Positions 45,825 through 55,304 are shown, counted from the stretch's first letter. The stretch: 64,000 nt of DNA from Methylocystis sp. IM3 (GCF_038070105.1 NZ_JBBPBZ010000004.1:62001-126000); one strand, 5' to 3'. Program-made: numbers and translations. The notes: a model not told the origin generated them from the sequence alone.

Positions 45825-48257
45825 TCACCTCGAAAAGATCGAGAACGGCTCCGCCAGATCAGGCAGGGCGGCGATCGGCTTCTCGAAAGTCAGCGGCCCG
45901 CCCAGCGTCAGGCGCACAGCCGGCGGCTCGACGGGTTTGAAATGCCGATCCATCACCCCGACCGCGCAGACTGAGCTGGGCGCGATCCCTGTGGCGCATT
46001 GGTTGTAGAGGGCGTCGGTCGGCAGGAGCGAGCCATAGCCGTAAGTGATCTGGTCCGACCGCGAGTTGACTATGTTGAAGGCGTCGAGCTGAAGGCGCCA
46101 GCCATCCGCCCAGCGGTAGCCCAGCCGCGCCGCGACCGTGCCCGTCGCGGGCGATTGCAGATAGCCGTCCTCGGTGAGCGCGCGCGGGCCGATGTAGCGA
46201 TATTTCAGCGCGCCAAACCAGCCGGTCGCTTCCCCGAGTTCCAGGCCCGCCATGGCCGTCACGGCGACCGCGTTCTGGAGATAGTTGCCGGGGGCGTTAC
46301 CGAGGAAAGTGAGAAAGGGGAGCGCCTCCGGGGTGGTTAGGTCGAGATAGGCCAGCGCCTGCCCCTGATCGACGCCGCGATAGCGCGCATGCACCAGCGC
46401 CACGTCGCCGTTGAAATCTATCCACGAGAGGGGCCGGTAATGGTTCGCGATTTCGATGCCATAACGCCGGCTCGGGCGGCCGAAAATTGTCGTGCCGGTG
46501 TCGCCTACGAACTGGTTTTCGGAGTCCAGATTGAGCCAGAAAAGGGCGACGCTGGATTCGAGCCTGTCGATGATTTTCGTGCGCGCGCCGAGTTCGGCGC
46601 CGCGCGACTTCACGAGCAGCGGGATGGGCGCGACCCGGAGCAACCCGCCCTGCTCGGACAGTTCGGAGGTCGCGAAGGTCTGCACCGTTCCGCGCGCGTC
46701 GGTTGAGTGGAAGCCCTCGCCGTAATTGGCGAAGAGCTCCGTCTTGTAGAAAGGCCCGAGAATGATCGAGGCTTTTGGGCTGAACAGCGAGGCGTCCTTG
46801 GAGCCGCTGTTGAACGGGCCTGTCCAGAGCGCCACCGGGACGCCATCGGGATTGAGGAGCTTGGGCGCGCCCCAGTAATTCTGCCGTGAATTGACGCTTG
46901 CGGCGTAATAGTCGAAACGCCCGCCAGTGATGGTCTTCAGCCAGGGCGTCCAGCGCACGGCCGTATCGGTCCAAAGGCTGACGCTGCCTTCGGCGACATT
47001 GTCCACTCGCGCCGCGTCGTAGAGGAAGCGGCGACAGCTGTCCTGCAGGCCGAGATTGACGCCGTCGAAACGACTCTGGAATCCGACGCGCGTCTCGACG
47101 GGCAGGCCAAAACTCTCCCATTTGACATTGTGCTGGCCGTTGACGCCCGCCATCACGCGGCGATCGAATTGGTGGAACTGGTCGCCGAGCACTGGATTGG
47201 CGAGAAAATAAGTGAAGTCGTTGTAGAGGTCGAGCGAGGAGAGGATCGCGTAGGACTCCACGCGCGAATGATGATTGCCTTCCGTCTGGCTCCATCGACC
47301 GGAGAGCGAGAAGCGGGACATGTTTCCGCCGTCGGTCGGGTTGAGCGTGCCCCACAGCGACAGCAGGCCGGAGTTGACCGCGCGCTCAGGAATCTGGTCG
47401 GTCGAATGCCATTTGTTGGCGTAGGCCATGGCTGTGATCGACATGCCGTCTTCCTGCGTGCCCCGCGACCAGCGCAGCACGCTGTTGATGCGACGCATAT
47501 TATCGCCGCGTTGCCACGGGCCGTTGTAATATTGCGCCTCGACCGCGCCATAGGCGTCGCCGCCGTTGATATTCTTGTAAGGCGCGACGGCGAGCGCCCG
47601 GGCATAGGCGAAACTGCCGCCGGTCACCTGGTAATAGCCCTTGTCGATCTTGTCCTTGTACTGAAGGTAGATCGACCCGGCCGAAGAGAAGTCGCCGTCC
47701 TGGGCGTCGTAGGGTCCCTTGCGCGCGAGCACATAGGATAAAAGCTCGGGGATTAAGAAATTCGAATCTGCATAACCCTGCGCATGCCCATGCGTCCGCA
47801 TATTTAGCGGCGTGCCGTCGAGATAGAGCGCAAGGTCCGTGCCGTGGTCGAGGTTGAAGCCGCGCAGGAAATACTGGTTGGCCTTGCCGTCGCCGCTGTG
47901 CTGGCTGACAATAAGGCCCGGCACAATCTCTAACGCCTCCGCCGGGCGTGAAAAGGGCAGGGCGTTGACTTCCTTGCCGGTGAAGAAGGCTTCGCTTGCA
48001 GCGGTTAAAGGCGGCGGCTTAGGACCGTTCGATGGAAGGGCGGGCGCAGTACCCGAAACGGCGGTGACTATCGTCGAAACGACCCGCGCTGGTTGTGGTT
48101 TTGAGGGAGTTGCGACTTGAATAGGAGGCCGAGAGGTCGGTCGCGCGCCAATGCTAATGGTTGGCAAGGCTTGCTGGGCATTGGCAGTCGTTACAGCGGT
48201 AAGCACGACGGCGAGCGTGAAAACTGACAGGCCGGAAGGGCGATGCGACAAAAACAT
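45825..48257 (-). CDS. TonB-dependent outer-membrane receptor under a B12 riboswitch
   Basis: 810 aa from the ATG at 48257 (an earlier ATG at 48287 is possible). Signal peptide ending TANAQQ, then a LPTISIG segment that may be the TonB box, a Pro/Ala-rich linker, a plug domain (ALEIVPGLIVSQHSGDGKAN, RGFNLDHGTDLALYLDG) and a 22-strand barrel ending in Phe-Ser-Arg. The cobalamin riboswitch upstream strongly suggests cobalamin or a related corrinoid or cobalt chelate as substrate, though the plug is not a close BtuB. No defects are visible. Confidence 0.88.
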   Translation of the reverse strand: MFLSHRPSGLSVFTLAVVLTAVTTANAQQALPTISIGARPTSRPPIQVATPSKPQPARVVSTIVTAVSGTAPALPSNGPKPPPLTAASEAFFTGKEVNALPFSRPAEALEIVPGLIVSQHSGDGKANQYFLRGFNLDHGTDLALYLDGTPLNMRTHGHAQGYADSNFLIPELLSYVLARKGPYDAQDGDFSSAGSIYLQYKDKIDKGYYQVTGGSFAYARALAVAPYKNINGGDAYGAVEAQYYNGPWQRGDNMRRINSVLRWSRGTQEDGMSITAMAYANKWHSTDQIPERAVNSGLLSLWGTLNPTDGGNMSRFSLSGRWSQTEGNHHSRVESYAILSSLDLYNDFTYFLANPVLGDQFHQFDRRVMAGVNGQHNVKWESFGLPVETRVGFQSRFDGVNLGLQDSCRRFLYDAARVDNVAEGSVSLWTDTAVRWTPWLKTITGGRFDYYAASVNSRQNYWGAPKLLNPDGVPVALWTGPFNSGSKDASLFSPKASIILGPFYKTELFANYGEGFHSTDARGTVQTFATSELSEQGGLLRVAPIPLLVKSRGAELGARTKIIDRLESSVALFWLNLDSENQFVGDTGTTIFGRPSRRYGIEIANHYRPLSWIDFNGDVALVHARYRGVDQGQALAYLDLTTPEALPFLTFLGNAPGNYLQNAVAVTAMAGLELGEATGWFGALKYRYIGPRALTEDGYLQSPATGTVAARLGYRWADGWRLQLDAFNIVNSRSDQITYGYGSLLPTDALYNQCATGIAPSSVCAVGVMDRHFKPVEPPAVRLTLGGPLTFEKPIAALPDLAEPFSIFSR

Positions 48258-48379
48258 GGCTGACTCGCAGCAGACGTGGACCGTCACTGCGATTGACCTT
48301 CACCCCGTCGCCCGTGAAGCGACGAAGTTGAGGCCGCCTCGGTGCACCCCGCCCGACGCTTTCGCGCGTGACCACGAAC

Positions 48380-48545
48380 AACGGCAGGTCTCCTGGCTCG
48401 CGGGTCGTGGCCTCGGTCCGCCTTCCCGGACTTACGCCCAGTGGCTTTATGGACCTTGGCTCGCCGCTTACAGTTGCGGGGGCAGCTGCGGCTTAGGACG
48501 ATGACGCCCGCACCGCATTCCCTTTTGATCCCGTAGGGAACCGTT
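48380..48545 (-). promoter_or_regulatory. Cobalamin (B12) riboswitch
   Basis: Reading the minus strand from 48545: a GGGAATGCGGTG element, then GCAGCTGCCCCCGCAACTGTA (core), the B12 box AAGCCACTGGG at about 48437-48447, and the terminal GCCAGGAGACCTGCC near 48383-48397. These are the conserved blocks of the AdoCbl riboswitch in the right order. It sits in the leader of the TonB receptor (start 48257) and should shut off its translation or transcription when the cobalamin is abundant. Confidence 0.93.
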
Positions 48546-49065
48546 GGTTATTAGTAAACAGGCTCGGTATGGCGCGTGTCAAGCCGGAGCCAACCGATGA
48601 GCCGCCGCCACCCCGCCGGACCTGAGCGGCAAGCACCCTCAATCGCAGCCAGGCCGACGCGGTAAACGGAATTTTCGTTTCGAGTTGTCCGGCGCTTTAC
48701 GGCAGGCCGAGAAAAATCGCGTCGTTGACAATCAGGAGCCTTGCATTCACGCCACTGCAAACGCGCCAGCGTCCCGAGGAGCTTTTTCGGAGGGATTTTG
48801 GCTAGATCTTCGCGCATGTTTGCCAAGCGCGCTGACGCCGCCTTCTGGAAGTGTGCAGGCTGATATCGCAGTCAAGAAGAAATAGTGCTGGCGTAAATGG
48901 AACAATTCTCATCTTCCGTTGTTGGAAATCCTCCAATCAATTGGACAAATTTATAATATTTCCAAGCTATCTTCGTGTGATGTTGACTGAATTCCTCGCT
49001 GGCAAATACTCATTGGCGACGGCCGAGTAGGCCGAAATCGAGCAAGCCTTTTGCGAGGACCCATA
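48546..49065. other. Divergent promoter region
   Basis: About 520 bases between the riboswitch leader and the second TonB receptor. No gene is supported. The last 170 bases are unusually AT-rich (ATTTATAATATTTCC near 48950-48965) and probably contain the promoter of the receptor at 49066, where a Fur-type site would be expected; I cannot identify one with confidence. Confidence 0.4.
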
Positions 49066-51540
49066 GTGACTTCGTCGATCGCGTTCCCGAAACCTTTGAA
49101 TGGCTCGCAATTTAGGCTTTTCGTCGCCCTGGCGCTCCTTGCTTCGGGATGTCCCGCTGTCGCACAACAATCGCTTCCAACAATCAGCGTCGGCGGCGTG
49201 CGTCGCACGGCGTCACGCGCGCCGACGCCTCGGGCGCCGCATCCAGTTCACGCGCCCGCTGTGGCGCCGACGCCGTCGGTCCCGGCGCAGTCTTCCGAGC
49301 CGGGGCCCTTCGTGCCTTCCGAACAGGTGCTGGGCTACGGGCCGAGCGGCGTCGTTGGCTATGTTGCGCGCGGCACCTCGACCGCGACAAAGACCAACAC
49401 GCCGATCATCGACATCCCGCAGTCGATCACGATCCTCACCAAGCAGCAACTTCAGGATCGCGCCAGCTACAGCCTCGATCAGGCGCTGACCTATGTGCCC
49501 GGCGTGACGGTGACGGGCGGCGAGGGCAATAAGGACGCCGTCACCATTCGCGGCCAGAACACATCAGCCGACTTCTATCGGGACGGCATTCGCGACGACG
49601 CCGAATATTACCGCGATCTCTACAACATTCAGGCGGTCGAGGTTCTCAAAGGGCCGAGCGCGCTCACCTTCGGGCGTGGCGGCGGCGGCGGTATCATCAA
49701 CCGCTTCACCAAGAAGGCGGATGGCGAAACGATCCGCAATCTTGAAGTGGTCGGCGGCAGCTTCGGAAAGCGGCGCGTGACGGCCGACATCGGTCAGGCC
49801 GGTTCCGACACGCTCGCCCTGCGCCTCAACGCGCTTTACGAGAAGTCGGAAGGCTATCGCAGCTACTTCCAGATGGAGCGTTACGGCGTCAATCCGACGC
49901 TGACTTGGAAGCCGCTCGAAAAGACTTTCGTCACGCTGAGCTACGAACATTACCATGATCGCCGCTTCAATGATCGCGGCATCCCCTCGATCGGCGCGCC
50001 ATCCTTTATCGAGGGCTTCCCGGCGGGCCTCGCCTCTTTCATCCCCGGCTATCCGGCGCCGACGCCGTATTACCAATTCTTTGGCAACACCTTTCCGACG
50101 GCGCGGACCAATAATTTCGCGCGCATCGACGTGAATCTCGTCGATCTCAACATGGAGCACAAGACCGACTTCGGTCTCGAGATCCGCAATCACACGATGT
50201 TCGCGAGCTACCGGAAACGCTACGCCAACACCTTCCCCGGCGAGAATGTCCTTCTCTTCGAAGGACCGCCCGGCGGCCAGATGGAAATCGAGGGCTACGT
50301 TCACAACACGCCGCGGACGAACATCTTCAACCAGACGGATCTCGTGTATCGCTTCGATATGACGCCGGAGATCAAGCACACGCTGCTCGCGGGCGCCGAG
50401 GTCGGCAATCAGAGATCGGCGAGCGAACGTAATCTTTCGTGCTTCGGCACGCCCGAGACGAATCTGGTCGTCAACTGCGACGGCAGCGCCACGGCGGTGG
50501 ACGCCCCGTTCCTCAACCCCGCGCTCTATCTGCCGATGAGCTATGGCGACCCGCGCGAGCGTCGCTACACGAATCTCGACGTCGCCTCTGGCTACCTCCA
50601 GGATCAGATCGCGATTACGAAATACATCGACATCCTCGCCGGCGTGCGCTTCGATCATTTGGATCTGACCTTCCGCGGCGCTGACTTCCCGCTTCCGCCT
50701 GGCGCCGACCCGGCCGGTCAGGCGGCGGAACAGGCGGAAGGAGAAATCGTCGACCCGATCAACCAGACCATTCGCAACGTCACCAACAAATGGTCGCCAC
50801 GCCTGGGCGTGGTCGGCAAGCCGATCGAGGATCTTTCGGTCTACTTCGCCTATTCGCGCTCCTTCCTGCCGGCGTCGAGCGATCAGTTCGTCGTGCTGAC
50901 GCCCTCTCTCGCCGCGCTGCAGCCGCAGGGGTTCTCGAATCTCGAAGTGGGCGTGAAGTATCAAATCACGCCGCGGCTGCTCTTGACCGGCGCGCTCTAT
51001 CAGCTTGATCGCTCAAACCAGCCGGTCACGGTCAGCGCCTTCAACGCCGTCTCCGCCAATACGCGCACGCGCGGCGGGGAGATCGGCCTCGTCGGCTATA
51101 TCACTGACGAGTGGCAGGCCTCCCTCGGCTACGGCCTGCAATCGGGACGCGTGCTGAATGCGAGCACGAACCCCAACCCCATCGATCCGTGGCTCGTCTA
51201 CGCAGGCAAGGTGACGCCGAACGTGCCGCGCAACACCTTCTCCTTTTGGAATAAGGTCGACGTGTCGTCGCTCTTTGGCGCGGGGCCGGGCGTCTTGGGG
51301 CTGGGCGGAGGCGTCATCTACAACGCCAAATTCTACCCGGCGATCGACAACGCCGTGATCGTTCCCGGCTACGCCCGCGTCGACGCCGCCGCCTATCTAA
51401 AATTGAGCGAAAGGGTGAATGCGCAGCTCAATGTCGAGAACCTGCTTGGAGCGCGATATTACGTCGCCGCCACCAACAACAACAACATCATGCCTGGCGC
51501 GCCCCGCTCGGCGTGGGTGACGCTGAACGCAAAATTTTAG
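49066..51540 (+). CDS. TonB-dependent siderophore receptor
   Basis: 824 aa from a GTG at 49066 (GAGG upstream); a TTG at 49051 is in frame. Signal peptide to AVAQQ, LPTISVG (possible TonB box, also in the 48257 receptor), a long Ala/Pro linker, a plug with PQSITILTKQQLQDRASYSL, PGVTVTGGEGNKDAVTIRGQ and VLKGPSALTFGRGGGGGIIN, all typical of ferric-siderophore receptors. The barrel ends WVTLNAKF with the terminal Phe required for insertion. A multicopper oxidase gene starts 10 bases after the stop, so the two form an operon. Confidence 0.9.
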   Translation: MTSSIAFPKPLNGSQFRLFVALALLASGCPAVAQQSLPTISVGGVRRTASRAPTPRAPHPVHAPAVAPTPSVPAQSSEPGPFVPSEQVLGYGPSGVVGYVARGTSTATKTNTPIIDIPQSITILTKQQLQDRASYSLDQALTYVPGVTVTGGEGNKDAVTIRGQNTSADFYRDGIRDDAEYYRDLYNIQAVEVLKGPSALTFGRGGGGGIINRFTKKADGETIRNLEVVGGSFGKRRVTADIGQAGSDTLALRLNALYEKSEGYRSYFQMERYGVNPTLTWKPLEKTFVTLSYEHYHDRRFNDRGIPSIGAPSFIEGFPAGLASFIPGYPAPTPYYQFFGNTFPTARTNNFARIDVNLVDLNMEHKTDFGLEIRNHTMFASYRKRYANTFPGENVLLFEGPPGGQMEIEGYVHNTPRTNIFNQTDLVYRFDMTPEIKHTLLAGAEVGNQRSASERNLSCFGTPETNLVVNCDGSATAVDAPFLNPALYLPMSYGDPRERRYTNLDVASGYLQDQIAITKYIDILAGVRFDHLDLTFRGADFPLPPGADPAGQAAEQAEGEIVDPINQTIRNVTNKWSPRLGVVGKPIEDLSVYFAYSRSFLPASSDQFVVLTPSLAALQPQGFSNLEVGVKYQITPRLLLTGALYQLDRSNQPVTVSAFNAVSANTRTRGGEIGLVGYITDEWQASLGYGLQSGRVLNASTNPNPIDPWLVYAGKVTPNVPRNTFSFWNKVDVSSLFGAGPGVLGLGGGVIYNAKFYPAIDNAVIVPGYARVDAAAYLKLSERVNAQLNVENLLGARYYVAATNNNNIMPGAPRSAWVTLNAKF

Positions 51541-51550
51541 TCGCGAAACG

Positions 51551-53743
51551 ATGCAGATGAGAGCAGGGATGGCAAACCGAGGTTATCCATTTCGACGAGG
51601 AATGGCGGGAATAGCGACCGCCGCCGCTTTATTCTCCACGCTTGGCTCTAATGCGGCGGCGGCTCCAGGGGATATGCTCAAAGAGCCCGCCGTTTTTGCC
51701 AGCCGCTCTGGCGTGCTCGATCTTCTGATCATCGCTAAGCCTAAGCCAGTTCCGACCATCTCCTTTGCGCCGCCGGGAGGCGCGCCAGTCAATCCGGTCG
51801 GCTGGGTCTATGAAATCTGCCCGCGGCCCTCGACGGGCAATCAATGTCCGGCGGGATCATCGACAGTCGCGGATTATGGCGGCGCTCGGCTCGCGTTGCA
51901 GCCCGGCGATACGCTCAAAATGCGCTTCGTCAATCGCCTGCCAAAGCTTGACCCCGCCAAGGTCGCGCACGCCGCTGACGCGGGCGGAGAGAGTTTGCCG
52001 TCCAATCCCTCGAACATCCATACGCATGGCCTGATCGTGCCGCCGCGCGCGCCTACAATAAGCGATCCGACTTTCGGCGATTACGTCTTCGTCAGCGTAT
52101 TCAACTCTGCCAACGTCAATTGGCAGCTCGTTTCGCAGGGAGCGCACGACCACGGGCAGCTAGTTCTGGATTCTGTCGATTACCGCATCGACATCCCAAA
52201 GAACCACCCGTCGGGGCTATTTTGGTTCCATCCGCACGTTCACGGGCTCGCGCTCAATCAGGTGTCGAGCGGCCTTGCGGGAATTATTACGATTGGCAAT
52301 GTCGGCGATTACGCTGGCGGCGGCTCGGTTGGCGGTCAACCAGCCGTCCGCCATTTGATCCTCAAGGACTTGCAGGTTCTTGCCGCGGGTAACATCGCGT
52401 TCGAAAGCGACCCCGTCGCGGTCGCCAATGGCGAAGTCCTCAATCAGCAGGACCCGGATTTCTGCCGGCAGTTTCCCGCCCCCGGCGAGGTGAGGCAAGG
52501 GTCTTGTACCGGCGCCGACAACAGCAGGGACGAGGGGAATAATTATCTTGGCGGCAAATGGTATTTCACCATCAACGGTCAACAATTCCCAACGATTCCT
52601 GTCCAAGCGCCGCAGGGCGAATTTTGGCGGCTCACCAACGCCTCCGGCAGTCTGTCTTACCGCTTGCAGCTTGTCGCCGATGCGACACAGCAGCCGATCG
52701 TCATGCAACTTGTCGCCGTCGATGGCGTCAGCGTGAACCTGCCGCAGGACACGCCGATCGATACGGTGGTTCGGCTCGCCGGCGCAAAATTCAAAGTCGC
52801 GCGTTGCCCTCAAACAGCGTCCGACATTCGCACCCTTCCGGTGTGCGTGAGCGAGCTTGTCATGATGCCGAGCGCCCGCGCCGAGCTATGGGTGACTTAC
52901 CGCGACGGAGCCGGACGCGTCACTTCTCCTCTGAGAAATGCTTTGGCGACTTTCAAGATGACCGGACTGACAATGGGGAGCGGCGACGCCTGGCCCGCCA
53001 TCGACCTCGCCAGGGTTGAATTCAAGCAAGGGAGCTCGTTCAGCCTGTCGCAACCTGCCATCGCCGTGAGCGGGGATGCGCTAAAAATGACGCAGGCGGG
53101 CGGCATATTTTCGTCGCCCGTACCGAGCGCACAGGCCGCGCCGTTGCCCGCGAATTGCAAGGCGCTCCCGTCAGGGCATCGTCGGCGGATTTTCTTCGGG
53201 CTCGAGGACCTCGCTGTAGATGACAGCTTTGGACTGGGTTACGAAGAAGTCGATGAACGCGGGGTTCCGGTGCCGGGCACGCAATTGCCCGTCACGCGGT
53301 TCGACCCGATGAAGCCAAGCGTTTGCCTGCCGCTTGGCCCGGGGCAGACGCCCATCCACGAAACATGGGAGCTGGTGCAGCTTTCGACCGAAAATCATAA
53401 CTTCCATATCCATCAGACAAAATTCAGGCCGGTCGAAGCCAATGCGTCCTCTTCTTCGCCGAATTCCCTGAAGCCCCGCTCCGGGGTTGGCTACGGGATC
53501 GTGGAGGACAACCTGCCGCTTGGCGTGGCGGCGCCAGACGCGTCGATCCGGGATCAAGTGACGAACAACCAGAGCGGCGTCTGTTCAATAGAGCAATGGC
53601 GTGGCGGTCACTGCGCTTCGACGCCCGTAACGCTCGATATCCCATTCGTCGAGCTTGGAGACTTCGTCTATCACTGCCACATTCTCGAACATGAGGATGG
53701 AGGCATGATGGCTAAGATTCGCGTCGTGCCGTCGCCGTACTGA
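51551..53743 (+). CDS. Secreted multicopper oxidase
   Basis: 730 aa (the ATG at 51569 is an alternative start). Signal peptide with a twin-Arg-like FRRGMAGIATAAALFS. Copper ligands are complete: IHTHG near residue 157, FWFHPHVHG near 224, HNFHIHQTKF late in the protein, and YHCHILEHEDGGMM near the end, giving the type 1 and trinuclear centres. An AHDHG motif replaces the usual spacing of the first domain. Longer than CueO (~500 aa). As partner of a siderophore receptor it may oxidise Fe(II), Cu(I) or the siderophore itself (inference). Confidence 0.9.
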   Translation: MQMRAGMANRGYPFRRGMAGIATAAALFSTLGSNAAAAPGDMLKEPAVFASRSGVLDLLIIAKPKPVPTISFAPPGGAPVNPVGWVYEICPRPSTGNQCPAGSSTVADYGGARLALQPGDTLKMRFVNRLPKLDPAKVAHAADAGGESLPSNPSNIHTHGLIVPPRAPTISDPTFGDYVFVSVFNSANVNWQLVSQGAHDHGQLVLDSVDYRIDIPKNHPSGLFWFHPHVHGLALNQVSSGLAGIITIGNVGDYAGGGSVGGQPAVRHLILKDLQVLAAGNIAFESDPVAVANGEVLNQQDPDFCRQFPAPGEVRQGSCTGADNSRDEGNNYLGGKWYFTINGQQFPTIPVQAPQGEFWRLTNASGSLSYRLQLVADATQQPIVMQLVAVDGVSVNLPQDTPIDTVVRLAGAKFKVARCPQTASDIRTLPVCVSELVMMPSARAELWVTYRDGAGRVTSPLRNALATFKMTGLTMGSGDAWPAIDLARVEFKQGSSFSLSQPAIAVSGDALKMTQAGGIFSSPVPSAQAAPLPANCKALPSGHRRRIFFGLEDLAVDDSFGLGYEEVDERGVPVPGTQLPVTRFDPMKPSVCLPLGPGQTPIHETWELVQLSTENHNFHIHQTKFRPVEANASSSSPNSLKPRSGVGYGIVEDNLPLGVAAPDASIRDQVTNNQSGVCSIEQWRGGHCASTPVTLDIPFVELGDFVYHCHILEHEDGGMMAKIRVVPSPY

Positions 53744-54111
53744 GCCAGTCTCCCGGAGACACCTCTTCAGTTGAGGATACCGGCGTCCTCGGCGGCGAGG
53801 CATAGAGCGGGCTGCCAATGAAAGTCACCGATCGGGAGGATTAATGGCCTCGCTCTTGCTTATTTGATTGATAGCCTTCCAGAATAGGCGGGCCGCGTTG
53901 TCCCATTCCAACCGCCACCTTGATTGGAAGGGTGAAGCGAGAACAGCCAACAGGAAACCGAGTGCGAATGTGGTTGCAAACGATGGTGATAAGGAGACGA
54001 TGCTGCCCTGAAAAACAGCGAGAGCCGCTCACGTTGAACGACTCTCGCCTTGCGCGCCTTTTTTTGGGGAGGGGATAAGGTGGCGCGCATATCCCGCACG
54101 ATTAAGCGGTC
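53744..54111. other. Intergenic with a possible terminator
   Basis: No gene. Near 54020-54070 GCGAGAG and CTCTCGC can pair around a 17-base loop and a T7 run follows about ten bases later on the plus strand, a weak terminator for the oxidase operon. The rest shows nothing definite. Confidence 0.4.
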
Positions 54112-54471
54112 TCAGTCGTCGTCATCGTAATAATGGTGACGATGGGGATAACCATACCCATATCCGCTTCCATACCCGTATCCATACCCAGCCCCGTAGC
54201 TGTAGGTCGGGGCTCGACGATACGGTGCGTAACCGTAACTATAACCATAGTCGTGGCCATATTCCGGATAGTATCCATAGCCATAGCTAGGCTGGCTAGC
54301 TAATGCGCCGACCGCAGCGCCGAGCGCCAACCCGCCGACAATAGCGCCGGCAACCGCAGCGCCGTTATTGTTGCCGTAATACCAGGCGGACGCCGGCGTC
54401 GATGTCATCGTTCCAGCGAGCAGAGCGGCAATCGCCGTAGCGGTGATGGTTTTGCGAAGCGTAGTCATCAT
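54112..54471 (-). CDS. Secreted Gly-zipper, Tyr/Gly-rich repeat protein
   Basis: 119 aa. Signal peptide 1-29 (AAALLAG..TPASA), a glycine-zipper segment (AVAGAIVGGLALGAAVGALA), then a low-complexity tail of YGYG/YGHDYGYSYGY repeats, ending HRHHYYDDDD. Proteins of this kind are common periplasmic or surface proteins in Rhizobiales and have no defined activity; the His/Asp end could bind metal. Monocistronic, opposite to the neighbouring chromate genes. Confidence 0.7.
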   Translation of the reverse strand: MMTTLRKTITATAIAALLAGTMTSTPASAWYYGNNNGAAVAGAIVGGLALGAAVGALASQPSYGYGYYPEYGHDYGYSYGYAPYRRAPTYSYGAGYGYGYGSGYGYGYPHRHHYYDDDD

Positions 54472-54701
54472 CGATCCCCTCCGAGAACCATGAGCTCATC
54501 AACGCCCCTATTAAGCGCCAGCTAACCTGAATGGATGCTGAAGGGGGTGTGTTCTGGTTCTTGGGCAGATAGGCGAACAGTCAGAACCACGCGGACCTTG
54601 TGGAAGACGAAGATCATTGTAGAGCTCGCGCTGCACCATCCGCCGCGGCGATGGCCCTTTCCGCGGTCAGCGCCGTCGGATCAATTCTGTTTCTCTTGAA
54701 A

Positions 54702-54717
54702 TGTAACCGTAGTTACA
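54702..54717 (+). promoter_or_regulatory. Palindromic operator upstream of the ChrB N-domain gene
   Basis: TGTAAC, CGTA, GTTACA: a perfect 6-bp inverted repeat, 14 bases before the ATG at 54732. Its position overlaps the likely promoter or leader, so a bound protein would block expression. ChrB N-domain proteins act as chromate-responsive regulators, so autoregulation is plausible. Not seen before the 45523 chrB. Confidence 0.55.
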
Positions 54718-54731
54718 TTATACTCGCAACC

Positions 54732-55304
54732 ATGCCCGATCTGAAATGGCTTCTCCTCACCTACAAGGTTCCCGCCGATCCTCCGGCTAAGCGGGTCGCC
54801 CTTTGGCGGCGGCTCAAAAGCATTGGCGCGGTCTACCTGCAGAATGGCGTCTGCCTCCTCCCCAAGACCGACGACCATGTGCGCCAATTGAAAATGCTGG
54901 AAAACGACATCGCCGAGATGGGCGGCGAGTCGGTGCTGCTCGAGACGATCGCGCTCGATCAGGCCCAAAGGGAAAAAGTCATCGCCCGATTTAAGGCGGA
55001 CCGCGATGAGCAATATCGAGAGTTTCTGGGGCGCTGCGCGGGCTTCGAAGCCGAGATCGCCAAGGAATTCGCAATCAACAAATTCACCTATGCCGAACTG
55101 GAAGAGGAGGACACCGACCTCAAAAAGCTTCAAGGGTGGTTGGAAAAAATCAAAAAGCTGGATTTTTACCATGCGTCGCTCGCCGCTGAAGCCAGCGAGC
55201 GGCTGAAAGCCTGCGAGGCGTTGCTCGAGCGCTACGCGCAACGGATCTACGAGGCCCATGACGAAAACCGAGCAACCGGAGGCGACGATGCTGTCCGATC
55301 TTGA
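54732..55304 (+). CDS. chrB: ChrB N-terminal-domain protein (chromate resistance regulator)
   Basis: 190 aa from the ATG at 54732; the longer frame from 54600 runs through the operator. The sequence MPDLKWLLLTYKVPADPPAK, then RLKSIGAVYLQNGVCLLPKT, then an alpha-helical second half, matches the ChrB N-terminal domain, a winged-helix-like module. The C-terminal ChrB domain is absent and lies, fused to rhodanese, at 44696-45523. So ChrB is split in this replicon. A PAP2 gene overlaps its 3' end. Confidence 0.85.
   Translation: MPDLKWLLLTYKVPADPPAKRVALWRRLKSIGAVYLQNGVCLLPKTDDHVRQLKMLENDIAEMGGESVLLETIALDQAQREKVIARFKADRDEQYREFLGRCAGFEAEIAKEFAINKFTYAELEEEDTDLKKLQGWLEKIKKLDFYHASLAAEASERLKACEALLERYAQRIYEAHDENRATGGDDAVRS

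Noticed and set aside
46297..47355. Minus-strand 352-aa Arg-rich ORF inside the riboswitch-controlled receptor
   Set aside because: A frame-shadow of the receptor with no domain or start signal.
49564..50964. Long minus-strand ORF (466 aa) inside the siderophore receptor
   Set aside because: It is rich in Arg/Asp/Val as expected for the opposite strand of a high-GC gene and overlaps a clear TonB receptor.
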